In this document: in pieces, positions 1-8,630 of the stretch
Layout: the number at the start of each line of letters is the position of its first letter
Numbering within the stretch: the first letter of the stretch is position 1
Source: Thermoanaerobaculia bacterium
GTDB lineage: Bacteria; Acidobacteriota; Thermoanaerobaculia; Multivoradales; Multivoraceae
Assembly (NCBI GenBank): GCA_022826745.1
Contig: JAJDUI010000023.1
Coordinates: 1-64,000 of the forward strand
Length of the DNA: 64,000 bases
Direction: 5' to 3'
The notes under the pieces: model-generated
Told to the model about the DNA's origin: nothing
Databases searched by the model: none
Seen by the model: the letters and a program-made list of their open reading frames with translations, nothing else
Program-made: the position numbers and the translations under genes

Positions 1-134
1 GGCCATAGACCCCCAGAAACGCCGATCCGAACCGACGGATCCGCCAAACCCGACGGACCGATCCACTCGGCTCCAATACAGCTCCGCAACTACCCCGACA
101 ACGCCGAACCGGATCACGCGGTGAAAAATGCGGG

Positions 135-2345
135 CTAGGGCGCCTCCCCAACGCAGGCCTCGCGAAGAGCGGAAGTGTCCGTGAAGGCGTCCGGCTCGCC
201 GGCCGCCTTCACGTACCGGCGTTCTGCTCCCGTCCGCACGTCCCGCACGACCAGGTCGAGCCCCAGTTCGGTCGAGGAAGCCGCGGATACCCAGTGGTGG
301 CCGTTGACCTCGCAACCGTCCAGCACCTTCACCAGGACTTCCCAGTTGGCGGGAGTGAAGAAGAAGAACAGGCCGGCCTCCGAAGTCTGCGCTTCGGAGA
401 CGCGTGCGGCGGCGCCGGCACCGTCCGGTGAGGACCAGTCGAGGGTCACGCGATAGCGGCCATCCTGGACGCAAAGCACGGTCGGCGCCGGTTCGCAGAG
501 ATCAGTCGCCGACCTCGACTCGTTGCTCCTTATCGATGCAACCTGCAGTTCCCAGCGGCTCTCGGGCTCGTCCCGCATGCGAAGTCTGTTCGGGTCGAAG
601 CGACCGAGAACCCAGGCGTGGTCCGCGGCGTCGAACGGCATCCACAGGTCGGGAGCGACCCGAAGGGCGTATCCGCCCCGGGCGAGAGCCTCCTCCTCGC
701 TGCTCGCCGATGGAAGCACCATGATGTTCGCCCCGCGCTCCTCCAGGACGTAACCCGGCGGCGGTATCCGGTCGTGGGCCATCAGGCGCTCGCTGTTGGC
801 CCAGGTAACCGGGTTCTGGGCCACGACCGCGTCCACCAGACCGTGGCCGTCCACCACCCTCAGATCCGCCAGGAAGTAGGACTGAACGCCCAGGGCGCCC
901 GTCGCGGTCAGGGCGTCTTCCGGAAACACACCCCGTTCCATGCGTTCGTAGTCCGCCCATTCCTGTAGCTTGAGCTTCGCCGCCTCCCGGTGTCCCACGA
1001 AGCGCAGTCCGACAAGTTGCCGAGCCATTCGCCGGCGGAGGTCGTTCGAGACCGGGACGAGAGCCCGCATGCCGGGCGCCGCGAACAACCAGCCCGCGCG
1101 GTCCTCCTCGACCTCCAGGTGGAACCGTTCCCGATGGCCGTCCACGGCCGCGCTCCTGAGCAGGATCTCGGCCTGCAGAGCGCCGGCGTAGAAGAGGGTC
1201 GGCGCGAACAGGACGACTGCGCAGACGCTGGGGCCGGGTGCCAGGCGCCCGGACCGCAATCGCCGCAGCAGAGCGGACGCCGCCGTACCCAGATGAACGA
1301 TCCCCGTGGCCACGGGAACCGCCAGCAAGGGCCAGTAGAAGTCCAGGGGCCGGTACTCGAAGTAGTCCCCGCCGATCTGGAACACGTAGGCCATATGCGG
1401 GACGATGCAGGCGAGAGGCAGGACGAAGCGAAGGTCGGTGTGCTCGCGCCACGACCGTCGTATGGCCAGAGCCGCCAGCGGCATCAGAAGGTAGAGCCCG
1501 GTCTCGATCACCGCCGCCCACAGGTAGTTGAAGCCGGATTCGTACCACGGCCGGACATGCTTGGCGTAGTAGGTGTTCGGCAGCCATTCGCCGTAGTAGG
1601 CGTACCGGATCAGGAAGTGCGCCCCGACGACGACCGCGAACGGCAGCACCAGCCAACCCAGCTCCCGGACGTCGACGCGAAACCGCCCCCTGGCGGCAAC
1701 GACCTTCTGCACGACGAACCAGCCGAAGCAGCAGGCCGCGATCAACAGCCCCTCCGGTCGCGTGTACGCGGCGGCCGCGAGGCTCAACGAAGCACCGAGC
1801 AGTCCTTGGCGACTGCCGGAGTGGACAGTCAGGCACACCACCGCAACGACGACGAAGAGCGTGAACTGCCGCGTCTCAAGCCCGCCGCCCGAGGTCCACA
1901 CCGCGAAGGTGGCGCTCGTGCACAGAAAGCCCAGCGCCATCCAGATCACCAGGCTGCGCCGCCGGAGTCCGGGGAGCGACGAAGCCCACCAGACGACCGC
2001 GGCAAGCGTGCCGATCGTGCAGAGAACGGACAGCCAGGGCGCGACGTTCTCGGGACGCAGCCCGAAGACCTTCCAGAGAGCCGCCAGTTCGAGCACCCAC
2101 AGAAAGTTCGTGTAGCCCTCCACCCGTTCCCCGACATTGAAGACGAGGCCCTGGCCGTCCACCAGGTTGCGGGCGTAGCGGAAGCTGATGAAGGCGTCGT
2201 CGCACAGGAACCAGGCCGCGGACGAGAACCAGGCCAGCACGACCAGCCAAGGCAAACTGACACCCAAAAGAGCCAGTATCCGCGCCGCGAAGGTTCTTGT
2301 CTTGCTCTGTGGCGTCACGAAGCCGACAGGCCGAGTAGCCCTCAT
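135..2345 (-). CDS. GT-C type membrane glycosyltransferase-like protein
   Basis: The protein probably transfers sugars from a lipid-linked donor at the periplasmic face of the inner membrane; the substrate is unknown. The ORF track runs to 2927, but I start at the ATG at 2345 (MRATRPVGF), giving 736 aa, because the upstream part overlaps the neighbouring gene and reads like non-coding translation. A first membrane segment lies at about residues 22-46. It is followed by the acidic loop motif DDAFISFRYARNL near residue 49 and then VEGYTNFLW, an arrangement typical of GT-C arabinosyl or mannosyl transferases. Many further hydrophobic segments follow, then a soluble C-terminal region of roughly 250 residues. 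The gene lies downstream of the secreted-protein gene on the same strand with a 164-bp gap. The fold assignment is fairly secure, the donor and acceptor are not. Confidence 0.75.
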   Translation of the reverse strand: MRATRPVGFVTPQSKTRTFAARILALLGVSLPWLVVLAWFSSAAWFLCDDAFISFRYARNLVDGQGLVFNVGERVEGYTNFLWVLELAALWKVFGLRPENVAPWLSVLCTIGTLAAVVWWASSLPGLRRRSLVIWMALGFLCTSATFAVWTSGGGLETRQFTLFVVVAVVCLTVHSGSRQGLLGASLSLAAAAYTRPEGLLIAACCFGWFVVQKVVAARGRFRVDVRELGWLVLPFAVVVGAHFLIRYAYYGEWLPNTYYAKHVRPWYESGFNYLWAAVIETGLYLLMPLAALAIRRSWREHTDLRFVLPLACIVPHMAYVFQIGGDYFEYRPLDFYWPLLAVPVATGIVHLGTAASALLRRLRSGRLAPGPSVCAVVLFAPTLFYAGALQAEILLRSAAVDGHRERFHLEVEEDRAGWLFAAPGMRALVPVSNDLRRRMARQLVGLRFVGHREAAKLKLQEWADYERMERGVFPEDALTATGALGVQSYFLADLRVVDGHGLVDAVVAQNPVTWANSERLMAHDRIPPPGYVLEERGANIMVLPSASSEEEALARGGYALRVAPDLWMPFDAADHAWVLGRFDPNRLRMRDEPESRWELQVASIRSNESRSATDLCEPAPTVLCVQDGRYRVTLDWSSPDGAGAAARVSEAQTSEAGLFFFFTPANWEVLVKVLDGCEVNGHHWVSAASSTELGLDLVVRDVRTGAERRYVKAAGEPDAFTDTSALREACVGEAP

Positions 2346-2509
2346 CGGTTTGGCCGCGTTCACAGGCGCCCCGCAACGGTCTTTCGTTGCCTGCGTTCTT
2401 CGACAGACGACGGCACCACTCGGAGACCAGAGTCTGAAGACCTTGAGGACCCTCCTCCGGATCCCCCACGACCACTGGCTTGCCAGCCGGCTGGGGAACC
2501 GCTCGCAGG

Positions 2510-3724
2510 CTAGCCGTCCGCGGGCTCCGGGGGGCGCGTCTTCGTTTCCCCGTCTTGTGGTGGTGCGGCTTCCCGCGGCAAGGACGGCGGTGCCAGTGCC
2601 AGTTCCACACGCCGTGCCGTCGTGCTGAAGGTATCGCCTTCGGACCGAGCCGACTGGACAGCCAGGAAGTGACGACCATTGGGGCTCACGATCGGCGCCA
2701 ACGGCTTCTTGCCACGCTGCCAGCCCGAGAGACGCTCCTCTCTCCAGTCCGGGAACTGGGGACTCTGCCAGAGGTGCCGCACCCGAAATCGGCCGTCGCC
2801 ATCCTCCTGCATCTCGACGAAACCGCGTGTCGGATGAGGCTGGCCAGTCCCCACCTTGCGGCGCAGAAACGGCTCGCGCGGAACATCGAACGTGTACGCC
2901 AGATTCCACAGATCGTAGGCTTGCCATTCGTCGCCGGAGCGCGCCCAGAGAACCTGATCGTCTTCTTGCCAGACGACAGCAAGATCACCGCCCCGGGGAT
3001 GCACTACCGCCCGCAGATGATCGATCGGCCTTGATTCCAGGCCTCCATCGGTAAAGCGGTGCAGGAACAGGTGAGTGCTGTAGGAGGCCAGCACAGTGGG
3101 CCCGTCGGAATCCAAGATGACAAAGGCAGTCACATCATCCTCGAGTGGCGACGCGGGAAAAAGCTCCACGCCGATCGTCCGTCGTGCCTTCCCCGTCTTC
3201 ATGCTGCCGACGGCGAACTCTCTCCCGAGCGCTTTTGTCTGCGATCTCCTAGTCCGCGGAGGATACAGGTCCCGCATCCCGACCCAGACGGTCAAGTCGT
3301 GCGAAGCCCACGCCCAAGCGGCACCCGTCCATTCCTGGTCGAGATCGAATTCTCGCTCAAGCTTGAATGCGCTTGGCGTTACGCGATACACCCTGAGCCC
3401 CCAAAGGTGATCGTTGTCCTGCCGCCTGTAACCCCAAGTCAGTAGCCGGCCTTCGGACGCCTCCCGCAACCGCTTGACCAGGAAGTCGACTTCTTGCACG
3501 TGAGCGTCGCCGCCGCTCCACGACACAAGCGTCGAACGGGTTTGCTCAAGATCGGGCGATGGGTGGAGCGCCACGACAGCGCGGCCCTCGTTCGTGACGA
3601 AGCCGCCGAGAAAGTCACCATCTACGAGCGAGAGAACGTTGTTCTCCGCGCCAGACGCGGGTCCGGCCCACGCGGAGAGAAGCAAGAGCGAACAGATAGC
3701 GGCGGCAGGAAACTGTCTTCGCAT
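2510..3724 (-). CDS. Secreted protein of unknown function
   Basis: I do not recognise the family. The 404-aa product begins with a clear Sec signal peptide (MRRQFPAAAICSLLLLSAWA, cleavage probably near ASG-A around residue 25) and has no later membrane segment. The mature part is rich in beta-prone segments with Trp and Gly, and phrases such as VSPNGRHFLAV resemble beta-propeller blades, although no regular repeat is obvious by eye. The C-terminus is a Pro/Glu/Thr-rich tail. Its ATG overlaps the TAA stop of the M23 peptidase gene (TAATG), so the two are probably translationally coupled and act together at the cell surface. Confidence 0.7.
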   Translation of the reverse strand: MRRQFPAAAICSLLLLSAWAGPASGAENNVLSLVDGDFLGGFVTNEGRAVVALHPSPDLEQTRSTLVSWSGGDAHVQEVDFLVKRLREASEGRLLTWGYRRQDNDHLWGLRVYRVTPSAFKLEREFDLDQEWTGAAWAWASHDLTVWVGMRDLYPPRTRRSQTKALGREFAVGSMKTGKARRTIGVELFPASPLEDDVTAFVILDSDGPTVLASYSTHLFLHRFTDGGLESRPIDHLRAVVHPRGGDLAVVWQEDDQVLWARSGDEWQAYDLWNLAYTFDVPREPFLRRKVGTGQPHPTRGFVEMQEDGDGRFRVRHLWQSPQFPDWREERLSGWQRGKKPLAPIVSPNGRHFLAVQSARSEGDTFSTTARRVELALAPPSLPREAAPPQDGETKTRPPEPADG

Positions 3725-6075
3725 TAGCAGCCATCCCTGTTCTTCTGGTCTTCGGTCGGCCGCCCTCCGGCGTCGACGTGGTCGAAGTACTCGACCCGGG
3801 ATTCCGGGCCCGTTATCACTGAAATGTGAGCGTGAACGCCGCTCGCGTTCCCGGTTCTGCCAGCCAGCCCGACCAGGCTGCCCGCCCTGATCGTTCCGCT
3901 GGCAGTAGATGGCTCACGGAAGTGGCAGTATCGGGTGACCCAGCCGTTGTCGTGAGTGATGTCCACACCGTGGCCGCAGCGCGTGTTGTTCACGAGTGAC
4001 ACGGAGCCCCCGCGCCAAGCCAGGACCGGATCTCCGGCGTTCGCCTGGATGTCGACGCCGCCGTGGTCAGCACGCACCGTGTTCGGGCCGTCGTACTCGG
4101 TACCGAGGCGGTCGTTCAGATCGAAATTCAGGGAACACTCGTCTTCCGTGACGACTACGTTCCAGTGGTCCACGATGTTGTTGCTGTCTGTATCTAGGTT
4201 CGGAAGCGTGGGCCCACCGCCACCGCCGCCATCGCCGTCGCCGCCGTCGCCGCCGTCCCCTGGGCCCGGATCGCCCTCGCCGGGTCCGGCCCCGGGTGGC
4301 GGGCCGGGATCATCGGCAACTACGACGATCGTCCCATCCGGCGTGGGGCAATCGATCTCCATGCCGTCCTCCTTCCTGCACACGATCTCTTCCGGACCGG
4401 AACCGGTCGGCGCAACGACTGAGACGAGGGAGACATCGTTCACGGCAACGGTGAGAGTGTAGTCGCCCGGCCCGCCGCTGCCGTACGGGTACACGACGAC
4501 CGTTTGAGTGCCGGCGCCCAGCGTACCGCCCCATTCGTCGTCTGCGGTCTGCCAGCGATTCGTGCAGCGGCTGTTCCCCACCCTGCAGTCGAAGTCCCGC
4601 GTCAAGCCGGTCAAAGAGACCGAGACGCTGGAACTGGAGGACAGGGTAAAGGAGTAGGATTGCTGGCTCGATACCCCGGTTTCAATGGCCTGCATGCGGA
4701 ACGACTGCGACCGTTCGCAGCGGTTCGCCGCCGCCACGTAGGTGTAGCCCGACGGGCAGGAGGGTGTGGGCGGGCGCGGCGACGGCCCGGGGGTCGCCGT
4801 GCCGCTGACGCTCAGCGTCCAATTCCCGGAAGCGGCGTTGTAGGGGTACACCGTGACCGTGTGCGTCCCAGCTGCCAGGGTGCCGCTCCACGAATCGTCG
4901 CGGGTACCGCCGCGGTTCGTGCAGCGGGCACCGTTCACCCGGCAGTCGATGTCACGGTTCATGCCCGTCAGGCTCACGCTGACTTCGGTGCTCGTGTCCA
5001 GGCTGAACGCGTACGCCGTCTCTCCTTCGCCGGTTTCCGAAACGGTGAACGGCAAGCTGTAGAGTCTCATTGCATCGACGGGCTGGGTCGGAGGGTCGGC
5101 CGGCCGTATCCCGCCGCTCGGGCCCTCGACGCCAAGCGTCCAGTTCCCGGAACCGCCGCCGTACGGGTACACCGTGACCGTGTGCGTCCCGGCTGCGAGC
5201 GTGCCGCTCCAGGAATCGTCCGCCGTGCCGCCGCGGTTCGTGCAGGAAGAGCCGTTGACCCGGCAGTCGATGTCACGGTTCATTCCCGTCAGGCTCACCG
5301 TGACCTCGCCGCTCGACGGCAAGCTGAACTGGTAGTCCTTCTCTCCTTCGCCGGTCTCCGAGACGGTGAACGGCAGGTTGTAGAGGCGCACTCTCGACAC
5401 GCCCGGTCCGTCGTCGTCGTCCTCATCGTCGTCGTCGGGAGGAGGTTGCGGATCGGGCGGAAGATCGGGAGGTGGAGCCGTCGGAGCGGTCACGACGGCG
5501 GTGAACGTCACCGAAGCCGTCGCGCTTCTGCTGTCCGTCACGGAGTAGGTGACGGTGTACGTCGTGTCGACGAAGACGGTCGGCAGTGTCCCTCTCGCCC
5601 GCCTGGTAGACGAGGAGAACGAGATGCCCGCGGGCAGGCCCGAAACGCTGTAGGAGTAGGGCGACCTGCCGCCCGTAGCGGCCGGAAACACGGTGTCGAC
5701 CGAGCCGCCCGCCGCCAGCCGGAAGTCCGGAATCGACGGCAACGACAAGGTAGAAGGCGGCGGCGGCGCGGGCGGTGGCGCAACCGTCGCGCTGAAGCTG
5801 ACGGAGGCGGACGCGCCCGCGCCGTCCGTGACGCCGTAGGTAACCGTGTACGTGGTCTCCGTCGCAACCGTGGGGAGAGTTCCGGACGCGCGCCGACTGC
5901 CGGCGCTGAAGCTGATCCCCGGAGGCAGGCCGGACACGCTGTAGCTATAGGGCGCGGCCCCGCCCGTCGCGGCGGGGAACACCGTGTTGACCACGCCGGC
6001 CGACGGCAGACGGAAGTCGGGAATGCTCGGTAGGGAGAGCCGCGTCGCCGTAAGTGCCGATGGCACTCCAGCCAT
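3724..6075 (-). CDS. Modular M23-family metallopeptidase with Ig-like and PPC-like repeats; signal peptide out of frame
   Basis: The protein is predicted to be an exported peptidoglycan or peptide hydrolase. Two putative-Ig repeats (each starting SLPSIPDFRL) occupy about residues 12-200. Three PPC-like repeats follow to about 545, each with the pattern SLTG-DCRV-CTNR and paired cysteines, then a Pro/Gly/Asp-rich linker. A C-terminal M23 domain follows with the zinc ligands visible as HGGVD and HAH (VHAHISV). The first in-frame ATG at 6075 falls inside a hydrophobic stretch and leaves no signal peptide. Reading on in another frame, a TTG at 6133 preceded by AGGGGAGG with a 7-nt spacer gives LKRLRDALTLFIL. 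Removing one copy of the 16-bp tandem duplication (6079-6110) fuses this to LMAGVPSALTA, a complete signal peptide. The original CDS therefore probably began at 6133 and is now frameshifted. Confidence 0.8.
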   Translation of the reverse strand: MAGVPSALTATRLSLPSIPDFRLPSAGVVNTVFPAATGGAAPYSYSVSGLPPGISFSAGSRRASGTLPTVATETTYTVTYGVTDGAGASASVSFSATVAPPPAPPPPSTLSLPSIPDFRLAAGGSVDTVFPAATGGRSPYSYSVSGLPAGISFSSSTRRARGTLPTVFVDTTYTVTYSVTDSRSATASVTFTAVVTAPTAPPPDLPPDPQPPPDDDDEDDDDGPGVSRVRLYNLPFTVSETGEGEKDYQFSLPSSGEVTVSLTGMNRDIDCRVNGSSCTNRGGTADDSWSGTLAAGTHTVTVYPYGGGSGNWTLGVEGPSGGIRPADPPTQPVDAMRLYSLPFTVSETGEGETAYAFSLDTSTEVSVSLTGMNRDIDCRVNGARCTNRGGTRDDSWSGTLAAGTHTVTVYPYNAASGNWTLSVSGTATPGPSPRPPTPSCPSGYTYVAAANRCERSQSFRMQAIETGVSSQQSYSFTLSSSSSVSVSLTGLTRDFDCRVGNSRCTNRWQTADDEWGGTLGAGTQTVVVYPYGSGGPGDYTLTVAVNDVSLVSVVAPTGSGPEEIVCRKEDGMEIDCPTPDGTIVVVADDPGPPPGAGPGEGDPGPGDGGDGGDGDGGGGGGPTLPNLDTDSNNIVDHWNVVVTEDECSLNFDLNDRLGTEYDGPNTVRADHGGVDIQANAGDPVLAWRGGSVSLVNNTRCGHGVDITHDNGWVTRYCHFREPSTASGTIRAGSLVGLAGRTGNASGVHAHISVITGPESRVEYFDHVDAGGRPTEDQKNRDGC

Positions 6076-6078
6076 GAG

Positions 6079-6110
6079 CAGGATGAACAGAGTTCAGGAT
6101 GAACAGAGTT
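6079..6110 (-). repeat. 16-bp perfect tandem duplication inside the M23 signal-peptide region
   Basis: The unit CAGGATGAACAGAGTT occurs twice back to back. Because 16 is not a multiple of three, the second copy shifts the frame between the TTG/SD start at 6133 and the body of the M23 gene. Deletion of one copy restores an uninterrupted N-terminal signal peptide. The repeat could be a recent slippage mutation, a phase-variable switch or an assembly artefact. Confidence 0.9.
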
Positions 6111-6161
6111 AGTGCGTCGCGCAGGCGCTTCAAGTCCCCACCTCCCCTGAGGTCATGTGAC

Positions 6162-6181
6162 GAGGTAATGACGATTACCTC
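6162..6181 (-). promoter_or_regulatory. Operator-like inverted repeat, site 1
   Basis: GAGGTAAT-GACG-ATTACCTC is a perfect 8-bp inverted repeat around a 4-bp centre. On the minus strand its core reads TAATCGTCATTA, identical over 12 bp to site 2 near the integrase. It lies about 30 bp upstream of the TTG start of the M23 leader, where a -10 region or operator would be expected. Confidence 0.55.
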
Positions 6182-6341
6182 CATCCCTGTGGTGCAGGAA
6201 TCGGCCAAAACGGCACGATTCGACCGCCGAGAAAACCCTGGGCGTCCCGGGAACGCACGTTTCCGGCCCGGTACGGCCTCGGTTCGACCCGAAACGGCCC
6301 CTCAGAGCTCCGCTCGCGCCGCGTCGCGGGCTGGTGGGGGG

Positions 6342-6369
6342 TTGACAGCCGCTAGAACTTGGGGATAAT
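6342..6369 (+). promoter_or_regulatory. Sigma-70-like promoter for the tyrosine recombinase
   Basis: A consensus -35 TTGACA (6342-6347) is followed after 16 bp by GATAAT (6364-6369), matching the -10 consensus in five of six positions. The expected start of transcription is near 6376, giving a leader of about 80 nt before the integrase ATG. The -10 box is embedded in the TAATCGTCATTA palindrome, so a repressor bound there would block the promoter. Confidence 0.6.
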
Positions 6370-6378
6370 CGTCATTAT
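6365..6378 (+). promoter_or_regulatory. Operator-like inverted repeat, site 2
   Basis: ATAAT-CGTC-ATTAT has 5-bp arms and the same CGTC centre as the reverse complement of site 1. The shared 12-mer TAATCGTCATTA appears only in these two places that I noticed, in opposite orientations about 200 bp apart, each close to the start of one of the divergent genes. Confidence 0.55.
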
Positions 6379-6454
6379 ATGATGCACCATCAACTCGAAT
6401 GCCCCACTGCCTTCCGGAGCAGGCGCGCCTTGATCAACCGCTTGCCGCAGCCCC

Positions 6455-7384
6455 ATGAAGAGGCTTCTCCGAAGGGCACTTACGGCAGCTAGGTTGAAGT
6501 CGCTCAAGGCAGCCTTCTCGGAGTCCTACTCGCCGAACACCCACAAGGCCTACCGCCGGGCAGTCGAGCGCTTCGCCGCGTTCCTGGGGGACCGCGCGGC
6601 GGACGACGACACCGTTGCGGCCTTCCTCCAGGCTGAAGCGGATCGCGGCCTGGCGCCGGCGTCGCTCTCGATCCTCGCCGCCGCCATCGGCGCCGCCGCC
6701 AGTTCGGCAGGAGCGAGAGACCCGCGCGGCCCCGTCACCCGCCGTACGCTGAGGAAGCTCAAGCGCAAGCACGCCGCTCGGGGCCGCGGCCAGGTCGAGG
6801 GCCTGAAGCGGGAGGCCGCGGTGGCCGCCGCCAGACTGGCGGCGGAAGAACGCAACGCCCCTGGTCTGCGCGACGCCGCGCTGCTGCTACTCGGGAGTGA
6901 CGGGCTCCTGAGAATCAGCGAACTGGCCGCCGTTCAGGTGGAAGACCTCGGCCCAGGAGAGAAAGGAAGCGGCGTTCTGACGTTGCCCCGAAGCAAGACG
7001 GACCAGGAAGGCGATGGCGCCAACCTCTACGTCTGCCGCGAGACGATGCAGGCCGTCGCCGCGTGGCTGAGAGTCGCCGGGATCGCGGAGGGACCGCTGT
7101 TCCGCCCCGTGCTCCGGAACGGAGTCGGCGATTCCCCCTTGAGCATGTCCGCCGTGCGGTCCGTCATCCAGCGGAGGGCCAGGGCCGCCGGCGTCACCGG
7201 CCGCGTCAGCGGCCACTCTCTGCGGGTCGGCAGTGCCCAGTCGCTGGTTGCCGCCGGCGCCTCCACCGCCGAACTCATGCAGGCCGGCAGGTGGACTGAT
7301 GAGAGAACCGCGACCCGCTATGCCGCCAACGAACTCGCGGCGAACGGGGCCGTCGCGCGGTACTTCGAGGACGAGGACGAGTAG
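6455..7384 (+). CDS. Tyrosine recombinase / phage-type integrase
   Basis: The 309-aa product is a site-specific DNA recombinase. An N-terminal SAM-like core-binding domain spans about residues 15-105 and the catalytic domain about 130-300. The catalytic set is complete: Arg153 (LLRISEL), Lys181 (RSKTD), His254-x-x-Arg257 (GHSLR), Trp280 in place of the second His (GRW, a common substitution) and nucleophile Tyr289. The protein resembles stand-alone integrases of plasmids, genomic islands and gene cassettes. There is no excisionase, phage or transposition gene nearby, and the neighbours are ordinary chromosomal genes, so it is either a solitary recombinase or the remnant of an island. Its target sites are not identified. 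Confidence 0.9.
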   Translation: MKRLLRRALTAARLKSLKAAFSESYSPNTHKAYRRAVERFAAFLGDRAADDDTVAAFLQAEADRGLAPASLSILAAAIGAAASSAGARDPRGPVTRRTLRKLKRKHAARGRGQVEGLKREAAVAAARLAAEERNAPGLRDAALLLLGSDGLLRISELAAVQVEDLGPGEKGSGVLTLPRSKTDQEGDGANLYVCRETMQAVAAWLRVAGIAEGPLFRPVLRNGVGDSPLSMSAVRSVIQRRARAAGVTGRVSGHSLRVGSAQSLVAAGASTAELMQAGRWTDERTATRYAANELAANGAVARYFEDEDE

Positions 7385-7386
7385 CT

Positions 7387-7401
7387 GGCTCGACTGGAGC
7401 C
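7387..7401. terminator. Weak hairpin between convergent genes
   Basis: GGCTC-GACTG-GAGCC forms a 5-bp stem in the 23-bp gap between the integrase stop and the stop of the TM2-like gene on the other strand. No U-tract follows, so a terminator role is tentative. Confidence 0.25.
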
Positions 7402-7407
7402 CTGCCT

Positions 7408-7935
7408 TCAGTCCGAAGCCGCCGCCTTCGCCTCGTCGCGGTTGCGCAGCCATTGCCTGTAGGCGCCGATCATCAGCCAGGCGCCGGCCGCGAGGAGGCC
7501 AAGGGGCCAGTACTCCCACACCCGGTCGATGTCGTAGCCGAAGGTGTAGTCGAGCAGGGCCAGGAAGCCGATGATGAAGAGTCCGGCGCCGGCAAGCAGG
7601 CCCAGTTGCCCGTTGGCGGGCGGTTTCGGGGCGTCCTGCAGCCCGAGGTCCGTGGCGAAGCCGCGCTCGATCAGGGAGGCCTGCCGGTAGGCGTCGATGA
7701 TGTTGAAGAGCCACACGAAGGCCACGACCATTCCCATCACGCCCTCCTCGGTGGCGAGATAGATGGAACCGACCGCCAGCAGGAAGAGCACGATGCCCCG
7801 CTGGTAGAGACCGTTGTAGATGTGGCCCAGCCCGGGGAAGAGGGCGAGGATGACGCTGATCACGTGGCGGGTCGTGAGGCTTCCCTGCGTGGACGTCGTC
7901 GGCGGCGGCGGGGTCTGTTCGTTCTCGGTACTCAT
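7408..7935 (-). CDS. Small multi-pass membrane protein, TM2/DUF5683-like
   Basis: The 175-aa protein has a Pro/Thr-rich cytoplasmic N-terminus (about 1-22) and four or more hydrophobic segments. The first carries the pattern ALFPGLGHIYNGLYQRGI, which is typical of TM2 and related small membrane families (PG-hairpin, G-x-x-Y-N-G). The function of these families is not established. The ATG overlaps the stop of the upstream anti-sigma-like gene (ATGA), making this the third member of the sigma/anti-sigma/membrane-protein operon, so it may contribute to sensing or output of an envelope stress response. Confidence 0.7.
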   Translation of the reverse strand: MSTENEQTPPPPTTSTQGSLTTRHVISVILALFPGLGHIYNGLYQRGIVLFLLAVGSIYLATEEGVMGMVVAFVWLFNIIDAYRQASLIERGFATDLGLQDAPKPPANGQLGLLAGAGLFIIGFLALLDYTFGYDIDRVWEYWPLGLLAAGAWLMIGAYRQWLRNRDEAKAAASD

Positions 7936-8630
7936 GCGGAAGTTCCCTCCCTCGGGGTTTGTGGGCGGTCTCCACTCGTGGGCGGAGGACTGTCGTCATT
8001 GCCGGTATCGCTCCATGGCCACAGGCCGCCCAGTTTGCGGGCTGCCTCGGACGACGAGTCGACCGCGCTCTGAAACCAGGCGTTCACGCGGTCGGTGGCC
8101 AGGACCAGGGGGTCGGTGAAGAAGCCAACCGGGGGGCGGAGATTCTGGACAGCGCCGAAACGCTGCGCGACCCCCGCCTGCATCGAGGAGCCGGCTTCGG
8201 CGACGGGCTCGAGCACGTGCTCGCCGGCCGCGGCGCCGAGGTTCGCGGCGGCCTTGCGGCCGGCGGCCACCGGGTCGCCGGGAAGCAGGGTCAGGGCGAC
8301 CGCGAGCACGTAGCTGGCGGCGACCGCCGTCGCGGTCCGGGGCGGCGCGCCGGGAACCGCGGGCCGGTGCGCCGGCTTGCGCTCCGGGATCGCTCGCAAC
8401 CGTTCCAGCAGAGCCGGTGGCGGCTCGAGTTCGGATCCGACCAGCGACTCGAGCTCCGCGGCGCGCGCCTCGCCATCGCGGTGGAGCGGCGCGCCGACGG
8501 CGATCTCGAGCAGTCCGGCCTGAAGTTCGGCGGAGACGGGCAGGTCGGCGCCAAGCTCTTCGATGCCCGGCATCCGTTCCAGGGACGCGGCCTCCGGAGG
8601 GGTCTCCCTGCGTTGACGCTGGCGGCTCAC
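7932..8630 (-). CDS. Putative anti-sigma factor (membrane-associated)
   Basis: The 232-aa product has no family-level motif that I can name. It has an acidic N-terminal region with the spacing of anti-sigma helices but no HxxxCxxC zinc motif. A single Ala/Val-rich hydrophobic segment ([18 protein letters not shown]) lies near residues 103-121, followed by an extracytoplasmic-looking C-terminal half. Position and topology (ATGA overlap with the ECF sigma gene, one membrane span) suggest an anti-sigma factor. This is inference from context. A plain membrane protein of unknown function is the alternative. Confidence 0.5.
   Translation of the reverse strand: MSRQRQRRETPPEAASLERMPGIEELGADLPVSAELQAGLLEIAVGAPLHRDGEARAAELESLVGSELEPPPALLERLRAIPERKPAHRPAVPGAPPRTATAVAASYVLAVALTLLPGDPVAAGRKAAANLGAAAGEHVLEPVAEAGSSMQAGVAQRFGAVQNLRPPVGFFTDPLVLATDRVNAWFQSAVDSSSEAARKLGGLWPWSDTGNDDSPPPTSGDRPQTPREGTSA

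Larger units (their letters stand above)
6134..6454. other. Divergent intergenic region between M23 and integrase genes
   Basis: This 321-bp stretch carries no convincing gene. It holds the SD of the M23 leader (AGGGGAGG at 6141-6148), two copies of a TAAT-CGTC-ATTA near-palindrome and a sigma-70-like promoter facing the integrase. The middle part, about 6185-6340, is GC-rich and shows nothing further that I can support. Confidence 0.7.

Noticed and set aside
1-134. Possible gene at the left edge
   Set aside because: No supported frame, RBS or motif is visible in these bases before the glycosyltransferase stop.
990-2513. 507-aa plus-strand ORF
   Set aside because: It is antisense to the glycosyltransferase gene, has no domain pattern and is rich in Arg/Gln/Asp, as expected for the mirror frame of a GC-rich gene.
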